Assembly: GCA_049680295.1 (NCBI GenBank)
Contig: JBAUHN010000439.1
Coordinates: forward strand, 1-7,767
Origin: JBAUHN01 sp049680295
Lineage (GTDB): Bacteria > Pseudomonadota > Alphaproteobacteria > Rhodobacterales > Rhodobacteraceae
Direction of reading: 5' to 3'
Length of the DNA stretch: 7,767 nucleotides
Shown here: piece by piece, positions 1 through 5,851 of the stretch
Numbering within the stretch: position 1 is the first letter of the stretch
Layout: the number at the start of each line of letters is the position of its first letter
Notes under the pieces: generated by a model
Databases searched by the model: none
Told to the model about the DNA's origin: nothing
What the model saw: the letters and a program-made list of their open reading frames with translations, nothing else
Translations under genes and position numbers: made by a program

Positions 1-1037
1 CAACGCATCAGTCGGTCCCACGGGGCGTTCTTCAGCAGATCAGCGGCTTCAACGTGGCCGGATAGTGCCTTCAGGTCGGCCCGCAATATCGCCAGCTTTT
101 CCAGTTGAATGGGATGCGTCGATTGCCAGATGTCTGCCGAGACGACCGACCGGGCCAGCAGATTGCGAAAGGTTTCGACGTCGCGGGTGGTTGCCGTTTG
201 CACGCCGCGCACCAGCGCAATCGCCTTTTCGCGTGCCAAAATCCAGTTGTTGATCAATGTCGGGTGGTTCAACAGGAACGGTGCCATTCCCAGACCGGTC
301 GAATTGCCGATCCCCATGCTGCGGGCAATGTCTGCGTCAAGCTGCACGGTCGACGACCCTCCGCGCTGGAGCGCCATATGTTGCACCAGATCGCGGACAT
401 AGGCGCGGGTCAGAAATACCGACAGCATTTCAACCTGGAAGGGGGCCGCACATTCAGGGCGGGCCGCCAGCATTTCGCGGTCAGCAGCCCCCAGTTTTCC
501 CGATCCGTAAACCGCGGTAGTGCGCATCAGATATCCGACTTTTGCGATCTCAAGGGCGTCGGGTTGCTGGCCTGCGGCAAGGCGCGACACCACATGATCC
601 CACAGCCGAACCGATCTGTTGGCCCGCGACACCGACAGCTCTTTTTCGGTGACGCGTCCTGCTTCCTGAAGCGGGATGTTTTGGCGCAACCGCTCTATGT
701 CATCTGCCTCCGGCACCCCGTCAAACAGCGTGAATGTGCTGTCCCATGCTTCGGCAATCACCCGGTCCGAGCGTTTGTCCGCAGGCAGATCATGGGCAAA
801 GGCGACCAATGAATAGGTGCGGTCGGGCGTATGCGCGCAATAGACCGCATGGCCGACACCATTCGCGTCAATCTCAAACTCGGGACGCGAAAAGGTCCAG
901 TTTTCGCGGGTCATGCGCCGGGTCAGAATGCGCATGAATGACAGGCGTGATTGATGAAACGAGCCCAGCCGAGCCAGCCGCATCACCTGCGCAGGGTGGC
1001 GCAAGCTGGGCATTTCAGGTGACGGATTGTGTTTCAT
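1..1037 (-). CDS. Conserved protein of unknown function, N-terminal 345 residues (3' end outside window)
   Basis: An uninterrupted reading frame runs from the ATG at 1037-1035 off the left edge, giving 345 complete codons with no stop. I do not recognise a named domain, and there is no signal peptide or clear membrane segment. The protein looks soluble, mixed alpha/beta and rich in Arg. Its N-terminus is basic (about residues 11-45), followed by a probable beta-rich stretch (residues 53-83, with YSLVAFAHDLP at 75-85) and a segment with WDSTFTLFDG at 98-107. A Gly-rich motif, GIGNSTGLGMAPF, lies at 242-254 and may be a binding loop or helix cap. I have an impression that similar uncharacterised proteins occur in other proteobacteria, but cannot verify it. 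The start lies 8 nt after the M19 stop, with AGG about 7 nt upstream, so it is very probably the last visible gene of the aldehyde dehydrogenase-M19 operon. Coding status is well supported; function is unknown. Confidence 0.85.
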   Translation of the reverse strand, partial: MKHNPSPEMPSLRHPAQVMRLARLGSFHQSRLSFMRILTRRMTRENWTFSRPEFEIDANGVGHAVYCAHTPDRTYSLVAFAHDLPADKRSDRVIAEAWDSTFTLFDGVPEADDIERLRQNIPLQEAGRVTEKELSVSRANRSVRLWDHVVSRLAAGQQPDALEIAKVGYLMRTTAVYGSGKLGAADREMLAARPECAAPFQVEMLSVFLTRAYVRDLVQHMALQRGGSSTVQLDADIARSMGIGNSTGLGMAPFLLNHPTLINNWILAREKAIALVRGVQTATTRDVETFRNLLARSVVSADIWQSTHPIQLEKLAILRADLKALSGHVEAADLLKNAPWDRLMR

Positions 1038-1045
1038 CTTCTCGC

Positions 1046-2023
1046 CTAACGTAGCGGGGTAAAGTTGTCACGATAGAACCGGTGCCAGTTGTCGCCCATA
1101 ATGCCTGCGACTTCTTGTCGGCTCATACCGACCTCAAGTAGCCCATTTTCGATATTTCCAAAGTCGCGGTTGTCGTTGAACCAGCCGGGCATGGGCGGGA
1201 ACCCCGGTGCCGTGGCCGATCCTTCGCCAAAGTCGATTTCCTTGCTCCAACGACCGACACGCATCCATTCAACAACGCGGTCAGGGTGATCCTGGCACAA
1301 ATCGGTCCCAATACCGAAGTGCTCGGCGCCGAATTTCTCGGCTGTGCGGGCGATCATTTCGCAAAAGCTGTCCAGCGTGCAGGCGGACTTGTCTTTCAGG
1401 TGGTGGGGATAGACAGAAAAGCCCAGCATCCCGCCGTTTTGGGTGACCGCGCGGATCACGTCATCCTTTTTATTGCGCAATGCCGGCGACCAAGCGTAGG
1501 GATTGGCATGGGTGATGGCGATGGGGCGCTGCGACAGGTCCGCAGCCTCAATCGTCGAACGATCTGCAGAATGGCTCATGTCGATGACCAGACCGACGCG
1601 GTTCATTTCCTTGATCACCTGTTTGCCCATCCGGGTGATGCCGGTATCCTCGGCCTCATAACACCCCGTCGCCAGCAGGGATTGGTTGTTATAGGTCAGC
1701 TGCATAAACCGCGCACCAAGGCTGTGCACGATTTCGACCAGCCCGATGTCGTCTTCGATCGGGCTGGGGTTCTGAAAACCAAAAAAGATCGCCGTTCGCC
1801 CGGTTTTTTTCGCCAGATCGACGTCACTGGCCCATTGACCCTTCATGATCAGGTCCGGGAATTCCTCGAACCAGCGGTTCCACTGTTCGAAATTCAGCAC
1901 CGTTTCGCGAAAGCTTTCGTGATAGGCGATGGTGACATGGACGGCATCGACGCCACCTTCGCGCATCTGGCGGAAAATTTTCTCGGACCAATTGGCATAT
2001 TGAAGGTTGTCGATCCGCATCAT
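1046..2023 (-). CDS. Peptidase family M19 (membrane/renal dipeptidase-like) protein with a degenerate metal site
   Basis: This 325-residue protein has the M19 TIM-barrel pattern: IDMSH at 147-151, ITH at 170-172, GIGTD at 237-241 and a C-terminal MGDNWHRFY at 309-317. The two histidines H151 and H172 are 21 residues apart, as are H198 and H219 of human renal dipeptidase, and D241 matches the catalytic Asp. Compared from memory, the N-terminal HxD ligand pair is missing (IDNLQY at 4-9), the bridging Glu is Q84 (GFQN), and the substrate-side His is Y111. The same replacements seem to occur in the dipeptidase-like gene beside the dimethylglycine-demethylation genes of Pseudomonas, so this looks like a subfamily and not random decay. 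There is no signal peptide, so it is probably cytoplasmic despite the family name. Its ATG overlaps the aldehyde dehydrogenase TGA by four bases, which suggests translational coupling. A second in-frame ATG follows directly. The fold assignment is firm; dipeptidase activity is doubtful. Confidence 0.88.
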   Translation of the reverse strand: MMRIDNLQYANWSEKIFRQMREGGVDAVHVTIAYHESFRETVLNFEQWNRWFEEFPDLIMKGQWASDVDLAKKTGRTAIFFGFQNPSPIEDDIGLVEIVHSLGARFMQLTYNNQSLLATGCYEAEDTGITRMGKQVIKEMNRVGLVIDMSHSADRSTIEAADLSQRPIAITHANPYAWSPALRNKKDDVIRAVTQNGGMLGFSVYPHHLKDKSACTLDSFCEMIARTAEKFGAEHFGIGTDLCQDHPDRVVEWMRVGRWSKEIDFGEGSATAPGFPPMPGWFNDNRDFGNIENGLLEVGMSRQEVAGIMGDNWHRFYRDNFTPLR

Positions 2024-3471
2024 GACGGGCTGCCCGATGCGATATAGGAGGTTTTGACGATGGTATAGAATTCCGCCGCCGCCTTGCCCTGTTCGCGCGG
2101 CCCGTAGGAACTGTCACCGCGTCCGCCAAAGGGCACGTGATAATCGGTGCCTGCGGTGGGCAGATTAACCATGACACAGCCGGATTTGGCGTGGCGTCTG
2201 AAATGTGTCGCGCGGGCAAGGTTGGTGGTAACAATGCCCGACGTCAGGCCAAAATTGGTGTCATTGACCACATGCAATGCCTCGTCATAGCCATCGACCG
2301 GGATGACACAGGCCAAAGGTGCGAACATTTCCTCGCGGTTGATGCGCATGGCGTTTGTGGTGCCGACAAAGACGCCCGGCGACATGTAATATCCGTCATG
2401 CGGCATTTCCAACCGCTGACCACCACATAGCAATTCCGCGCCCTCAGTGGCGGCCAGATCGACATAGCTCAGATTTTCTTTCAGCTGCTGTTCTGAAACG
2501 ACGGGACCGATCTGTGTACCTGGCTCTAACGCGTGGCCGACTTTCAGCGCTTTGGCACCCGTCACCAGCTTTTCGACAAACTGATCATGAACAGCACGGT
2601 GTACCACCAACCGCGATGACGCGGTGCATTTCTGCCCTGAGCCGCCAAAGGCCCCCCCCAATGCCAGCGTGACCGCCAGATCAATATCGGCGTCATCCAT
2701 CACCGCCAGTGCGTTTTTTGAACCCATTTCCATCTGAACCCGCGTCAGGTTCTGGATGGCAGCAGCAGCAATGCCTTTGCCCACCGGCACCGATCCGGTA
2801 AAGCTGATTGCGTTCACTTTCGGGCTTTCGACCAGGCGTTGCCCGATGGCACCCCCAGCCCCCATGACCAGTGAGACAAGCCCCTTGGGAATGTCCTGAC
2901 GGGCAATGATTTCGATCAGCGCGACGGCAGACGCGGGTGTCGCATTGGCCGGCTTCCAGACCACCGCGTTGCCATAACACAAGGCCGGAGCGATTTTCCA
3001 CGATGCGGTCGCGGTTGGGAAATTCCAGGGAGAGATGACAGCGACAACGCCCACCGCTTCGCGGCGCACGTCGATCTCGATGCCGGGGCGCACAGAATCG
3101 GCGGCTTCGCCCATCTGGCGCAGGGTTTCTGCGGCATAATAGGTAAAGAACTGTCCGGCGCGGTAGATTTCGCCTTTGCCTTCGGCCTGCGGTTTACCTT
3201 CTTCGCGCGCCAGCAACGTGCCCAGTTCCTCGGCGCGCTGCATCATTTCGGTGCCGATTGCCATCAGGACGTTGTATTTCCGCTCAATCCCGTATTCGGC
3301 CCATTCAACCTGCGCTTTGCATGCCTGATCCAGTGTCGCGTCCAACTGGTCAGATGAGGCTTGCGCAAACATGCCGATCAAGTCGCTTAAATCCGATGGA
3401 TTTCGGTTCTCGATCTCAGAGCTACCTTTGATCCACTCTCCGGCGATGTAATTAAGTTTTGCGTCTGTCAT
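2020..3471 (-). CDS. NAD(P)-dependent aldehyde dehydrogenase, 2-oxoglutarate-semialdehyde dehydrogenase/YcbD-like
   Basis: A complete 483-residue ALDH-superfamily enzyme that oxidises an aldehyde to the acid in the cytoplasm. Visible motifs are PWNFP (oxyanion Asn N150), WKPA (K173), FTGS at 224-227, the general base E248 in MEMGSKN, and the catalytic Cys C282 in GQKCTASS. The C-terminal stretch SSYGPREQG followed by EFYTIVKT resembles 2-oxoglutarate-semialdehyde (2,5-dioxovalerate) dehydrogenases of the YcbD type. The true substrate is not provable from sequence. The residue three after the cofactor Lys is N176, where strictly NAD-dependent ALDHs often have Glu, so NADP or dual use is possible. 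The frame is open up to an ATG at 3546, but I chose 3471 because AAAGG lies 8 nt upstream, the protein then has normal family length, and the extra 25 residues would run through the palindromic region. The gene follows the LysR gene after 93 nt and overlaps the M19 gene by 4 nt. Confidence 0.93.
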   Translation of the reverse strand: MTDAKLNYIAGEWIKGSSEIENRNPSDLSDLIGMFAQASSDQLDATLDQACKAQVEWAEYGIERKYNVLMAIGTEMMQRAEELGTLLAREEGKPQAEGKGEIYRAGQFFTYYAAETLRQMGEAADSVRPGIEIDVRREAVGVVAVISPWNFPTATASWKIAPALCYGNAVVWKPANATPASAVALIEIIARQDIPKGLVSLVMGAGGAIGQRLVESPKVNAISFTGSVPVGKGIAAAAIQNLTRVQMEMGSKNALAVMDDADIDLAVTLALGGAFGGSGQKCTASSRLVVHRAVHDQFVEKLVTGAKALKVGHALEPGTQIGPVVSEQQLKENLSYVDLAATEGAELLCGGQRLEMPHDGYYMSPGVFVGTTNAMRINREEMFAPLACVIPVDGYDEALHVVNDTNFGLTSGIVTTNLARATHFRRHAKSGCVMVNLPTAGTDYHVPFGGRGDSSYGPREQGKAAAEFYTIVKTSYIASGSPS

Positions 3472-3479
3472 GGTTTTGG

Positions 3480-3484
3480 CCTTT
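3480..3484 (-). promoter_or_regulatory. Ribosome binding site deciding the aldehyde dehydrogenase start
   Basis: On the minus strand AAAGG ends 8 nt before the ATG at 3471. This spacing is good, and it supports the 483-residue start over the upstream in-frame ATG at 3546. Confidence 0.6.
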
Positions 3485-3531
3485 ATTTCATATCGCCGCG
3501 CGGGATCGCGCATGCCAATCCTAGCAGACAA

Positions 3532-3555
3532 TGAAATTTCAATCATTTCGAAATT
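3532..3555. promoter_or_regulatory. Twin perfect palindromes, candidate operator for the aldehyde dehydrogenase operon
   Basis: Two perfect 10-bp palindromes, TGAAATTTCA (3532-3541) and ATTTCGAAAT (3545-3554), sit side by side with centres 13 bp apart. They also form a larger inverted repeat, AATTTC (3535-3540) and GAAATT (3550-3555). They lie in the AT-rich gap between the LysR stop (3565) and the chosen aldehyde dehydrogenase start (3471). A related TTGAAATTTG occurs at 3579-3587 inside the 3' end of the LysR gene. No T-run follows on either strand, so this is not an intrinsic terminator. A regulator binding site or promoter for the aldehyde dehydrogenase-M19-unknown operon is the most natural reading. 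I could not find a convincing -35/-10 pair. Confidence 0.4.
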
Positions 3556-3564
3556 ACTGTATTA

Positions 3565-4473
3565 TTATTCAGTTTCGTTGAAATTTGTTTTGAGTTGAAA
3601 AAGACCATCGCGCGTCATTTCATTGATTAACTTCAAAAATTCTCGCGCGGCCGGCATCAGTATATTCATTGGCTTTGATACCAGATGGACAGTTCGTCGC
3701 GCCGTCGTGTCGACCAACGGTAAAAACACAATGCCCTCCTGCACGCCAAAGATCGCCTGTCGCGGCAACACGGTGATGCCGACACCGGCGCGCACCAAGC
3801 CCAAAAGAGAGGTGGTATTGGGCACCATCAACCTGGATTTTTCCAGAATGGGCGCAAAATCAGGGTCTTTGATCAATGCGCACAGCCCATTGGCGATCAG
3901 CGCATGTGCATGCACGTCAGGCCATGTCAGTCCCAAATTTTTTTGCGCCAGCGGGTGATCCGTGCGGCAGACAACGCCAAAGGCATCACTGAACAGATCC
4001 GACCGGTTCATGCCTTCGATTTCAGGTAAGGTGCCAATCCCGAAATCAGCCCGATCACGCATCAATTCACGGGTGATGGCGGCAGAATCCATGTCTCGGA
4101 TGTCGATCCGAACGTCTGGATACCGCCGGGTAAATTCGAAAATGACAGGCGGCAATATCGCCGTGGCGACCGATGGTGTGACAGCCAGACGCACATACCC
4201 AAGTTCCGAGCGGGCCAGCCCTTCGATTACGGTCACGGTGTTTTCAAAATGGCTGATTTGTCGGTTTGCCTCCTCGTAGATCATGTCGCCCAGCGGGGTC
4301 AGCCGCGACTTGCGCGCGGTCTCGAACAAAGGCGCGCCGATATGGTCTTCGAATTGTTTGAGCATCATCGAGACCGCCGACGGCGTGCGGCCAAGTATAT
4401 CGGCCGCGTCCGACAGGCTGCCATGTTTTGCAACCACAGCAAAGCACCTGAGCATTTCGATCTTTATTGCCAT
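3565..4473 (-). CDS. LysR-type transcriptional regulator
   Basis: This 302-residue protein has classic LysR architecture. An N-terminal winged helix-turn-helix spans about residues 5-65, with recognition-helix region RTPSAVSMMLKQFE at 29-42 and wing motif APLFETARKSRLTPLG at 47-62. A linker helix follows (about 63-90), then a periplasmic-binding-protein-like effector domain from about residue 92 (YVRLAVTPSVATAILPPVI) to the end. The frame is open to an ATG at 4578, but that would add 35 residues before the family N-terminus, so I use ATG 4473 (MAIKIEMLRCF), which has AGG 10 nt upstream. It is divergent from the BKACE-tcuA-tcuB genes and upstream of the aldehyde dehydrogenase operon in the same orientation. 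It is the obvious candidate to control either or both, probably in response to a pathway carboxylate. In Salmonella the tcuAB genes are likewise controlled by a LysR protein (TcuR), but orthology is not shown here. The ligand is unknown. Confidence 0.93.
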   Translation of the reverse strand: MAIKIEMLRCFAVVAKHGSLSDAADILGRTPSAVSMMLKQFEDHIGAPLFETARKSRLTPLGDMIYEEANRQISHFENTVTVIEGLARSELGYVRLAVTPSVATAILPPVIFEFTRRYPDVRIDIRDMDSAAITRELMRDRADFGIGTLPEIEGMNRSDLFSDAFGVVCRTDHPLAQKNLGLTWPDVHAHALIANGLCALIKDPDFAPILEKSRLMVPNTTSLLGLVRAGVGITVLPRQAIFGVQEGIVFLPLVDTTARRTVHLVSKPMNILMPAAREFLKLINEMTRDGLFQLKTNFNETE

Positions 4474-4483
4474 TTTAAGTAAA

Positions 4484-4520
4484 CCTGAATTTGTGTGCTT
4501 AAGCTCAAACTTGCCTGAAT
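4484..4520. repeat. Direct repeats CCTGAAT around a GCTTAAGC palindrome upstream of the LysR gene
   Basis: CCTGAAT occurs at 4484-4490 and 4514-4520, exactly 30 bp apart (nearly three helical turns). A perfect 8-bp palindrome GCTTAAGC lies between them at 4497-4504. A third CCTGAAT is at 4704-4710, in the BKACE leader. The position just upstream of the LysR ATG (4473) fits an autoregulatory site, but the motif is short and could be chance. Confidence 0.3.
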
Positions 4521-4621
4521 ACTGCACATGAGTCCATTCGCCAGTGCCACGCGGCCACCGATACCGCGGCGTAAGCATATTTTTCGCATCGCAAGGGCCA
4601 AAGGTGGTGCCGCGATCCCCT

Positions 4622-4637
4622 TGTCATATTGTCATAT
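4622..4637. repeat. Tandem 8-bp repeat TGTCATAT x2 in the divergent intergenic region
   Basis: TGTCATAT is repeated directly with no spacer at 4622-4629 and 4630-4637. It lies in the AT-rich middle of the LysR/BKACE intergenic region, just upstream of the better dyad at 4643-4665, and overlaps the TTGTCA that I suggest as a -35 box. It may be part of a regulator or RNA polymerase contact region. Confidence 0.35.
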
Positions 4638-4659
4638 GTGCGTTTGAAATGGGTATCAT
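4629..4659 (+). promoter_or_regulatory. Possible sigma70-type promoter for the BKACE-tcuAB genes
   Basis: TTGTCA (4629-4634) resembles a -35 box and TATCAT (4654-4659) matches a -10 box in five of six positions. The 19-bp spacer is longer than ideal, which is often the case for activator-dependent promoters. It would give a leader of about 100 nt before the BKACE start. This is a weak prediction by eye. Confidence 0.27.
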
Positions 4660-4665
4660 GTCAAA
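4643..4665. promoter_or_regulatory. Imperfect dyad, candidate LysR operator
   Basis: The arms TTTGAAATG (4643-4651) and CATGTCAAA (4657-4665) pair in eight of nine positions around a 5-bp centre. This is the best dyad in the divergent region. Its size and its AT-rich ends fit a LysR-family site, which typically contains a T-N11-A core. It overlaps the suggested -10 box at 4654-4659, so binding there could repress. The assignment to the neighbouring LysR protein is inference. Confidence 0.4.
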
Positions 4666-4683
4666 AAACGTCCCAAGGCGTTG

Positions 4684-4707
4684 CAGGTCTGACACGCGCG
4701 CGACCTG
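4684..4707. repeat. Inverted repeat CAGGTC-N12-GACCTG in the BKACE leader
   Basis: Perfect 6-bp arms at 4684-4689 and 4702-4707 are separated by 12 nt. The repeat could be an operator for a second regulator or a small stem in the leader transcript. No T-tract follows, so it is not a terminator. The right arm overlaps the third CCTGAAT copy (4704-4710). Confidence 0.3.
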
Positions 4708-4770
4708 AATGAAACCAACATCCGCCGCTTCGACGCGCCCAAGACACACTCCGACAAAGAAAGCTGACCC

Positions 4771-5703
4771 ATGGCGAACCCGAATAAAACCATCATCACC
4801 TGCGCTGTCACCGGATCAATCCACACGCCCACCATGTCCGGTCACTTGCCGGTCAGCGCGAGTGAAATTGCACAGCAGGCGATCGCCGCCGCTGAGGCCG
4901 GAGCCTCGATCCTGCATCTGCACACCCGACACCCCGACGATGGCCGCCCGTCGGTGGACCCGGACCATTATGCGCCAATCCTGTCGCGGGTGAAGCAGTC
5001 AACCAATTCGGTGGTCAATATCACCACCGGCGGCGCGCCCACCATGCGCATCAACGAACGGATCGAGGCGGCGACCAAATTCAGCCCTGAAATGTGTTCG
5101 CTGAATATGGGATCGATGAACTTTGCCTTTCATCCGCTGGCTCAGCGTTATGACACGTGGAAACACGACTGGGAAAAAGAGTATATCGAAGGGTCTGAGG
5201 CCAATATTTTCCGCAATACCTTTGCCGATATACGCGAGGCCGCCGAAACGCTGGCCCCGCACGGCATCAAGTTTGAGCATGAATGCTATGATGTGGGGCA
5301 TCTGTACAACCTGAAATTCTGTCTTGAAGCCGGTCTGTTCAGGGCGCCGGTTTTTATTCAGTTTGTCTTTGGCGTTCTTGGTGGTATCGGGCCCGAGGTC
5401 GACAATCTGATCTTTATGAAACGCACCGCTGATCGCTTGTTCGGGGATGCCTATCGCTGGTCGGTTTTGGGTGCGGGTGCGGCGCAGATGGGGCTGGCCA
5501 CCACAGCGTGCCAGATGGGGGGCAATGTTCGCGTCGGGTTAGAGGACAGCCTGCTGATTGCGCGGGGGCAACTGGCGACCAGCAATGCCCAACAAGTTGC
5601 CAAGATCAGGCGGATCATCGAGGATCTGGGCGCCGAAATCGCGACGCCAGATGAGGCCCGCGAGATACTGGATCTCAAGGGGGGCGACCGGGTGAATTTC
5701 TGA
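4771..5703 (+). CDS. Beta-keto acid cleavage enzyme (BKACE, DUF849 / Kce-like)
   Basis: This 310-residue cytoplasmic enzyme belongs to the family that joins a beta-keto acid with acetyl-CoA to yield acetoacetate and a CoA ester. The TIM-barrel motifs are present: ITCAVTG at 9-15, the zinc ligands H49 and H51 in HLHTR, NITTGGAP at 83-90, ECYDVGH at 171-177, FGVLGGIGP at 200-208, and NVRVGLED at 252-259 with zinc ligand E258, D259 and CoA-side R254. It ends with LKGGDRV, typical of the family. The usual RDP after the zinc motif is R-H-P (H54). The position that in 3-keto-5-aminohexanoate cleavage enzyme carries the amine-binding Glu appears to be I17, so the lysine-fermentation substrate is unlikely; this alignment is from memory. 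An in-frame TGA at 4765-4767 rules out any upstream start, and AAAGAAAG at 4756-4763 is a modest ribosome site. It is the first gene of the plus-strand block and diverges from the LysR gene. The substrate is unknown. Confidence 0.93.
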   Translation: MANPNKTIITCAVTGSIHTPTMSGHLPVSASEIAQQAIAAAEAGASILHLHTRHPDDGRPSVDPDHYAPILSRVKQSTNSVVNITTGGAPTMRINERIEAATKFSPEMCSLNMGSMNFAFHPLAQRYDTWKHDWEKEYIEGSEANIFRNTFADIREAAETLAPHGIKFEHECYDVGHLYNLKFCLEAGLFRAPVFIQFVFGVLGGIGPEVDNLIFMKRTADRLFGDAYRWSVLGAGAAQMGLATTACQMGGNVRVGLEDSLLIARGQLATSNAQQVAKIRRIIEDLGAEIATPDEAREILDLKGGDRVNF

Positions 5704-5851
5704 CGGCTGCCGCGTGGCCAAGGGTTCAGTAAACTATTTGCCCCAGGCAACCATCGCAAAAAGAGTGTAATCACAGGCTACTTGGGCAATACCTCTGGCA
5801 CGCATCTCATTGGTGCAACAGGGATAAGACAGGGCCAATCAGGAACATGCA
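5704..5851 (+). other. 148-nt gap between the BKACE and tcuA genes
   Basis: I see no gene, convincing promoter or terminator here. There is a small hairpin, TTGCC-CCA-GGCAA at 5738-5750, without a following T-run. The tcuA ribosome site AGGA lies at 5841-5844. The spacing is long for an operon, so tcuA may have its own transcription start, but same-strand co-transcription remains likely. Confidence 0.4.

Noticed and set aside
105..812. A 235-codon plus-strand open frame
   Set aside because: It lies wholly antisense to the unknown minus-strand gene at 1-1037, has a low-complexity His/Arg/Gln-rich composition and no recognisable motif. The minus-strand frame is longer, starts directly after the M19 gene and has normal composition.
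1286..2047. A 253-codon plus-strand open frame
   Set aside because: It is antisense to the M19 gene, whose motifs are clear. Long antisense frames are common in GC-rich coding DNA.
4474..4578. N-terminal extension of the LysR protein to ATG 4578
   Set aside because: The extra 35 residues precede the normal LysR N-terminus, have no helix-turn-helix role and would cover the candidate regulatory repeats. The start at 4473 gives the usual family length.
4709..4993. A 94-codon plus-strand frame beginning in the BKACE leader
   Set aside because: It runs out of frame into the BKACE gene, is Pro/Arg/Thr-rich and carries no motif; it is a frame shadow of the real gene.
5738..5750. TTGCC-CCA-GGCAA as a terminator after the BKACE gene
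   Set aside because: The stem has only five pairs and no T-run follows on either strand, so it does not qualify as an intrinsic terminator.
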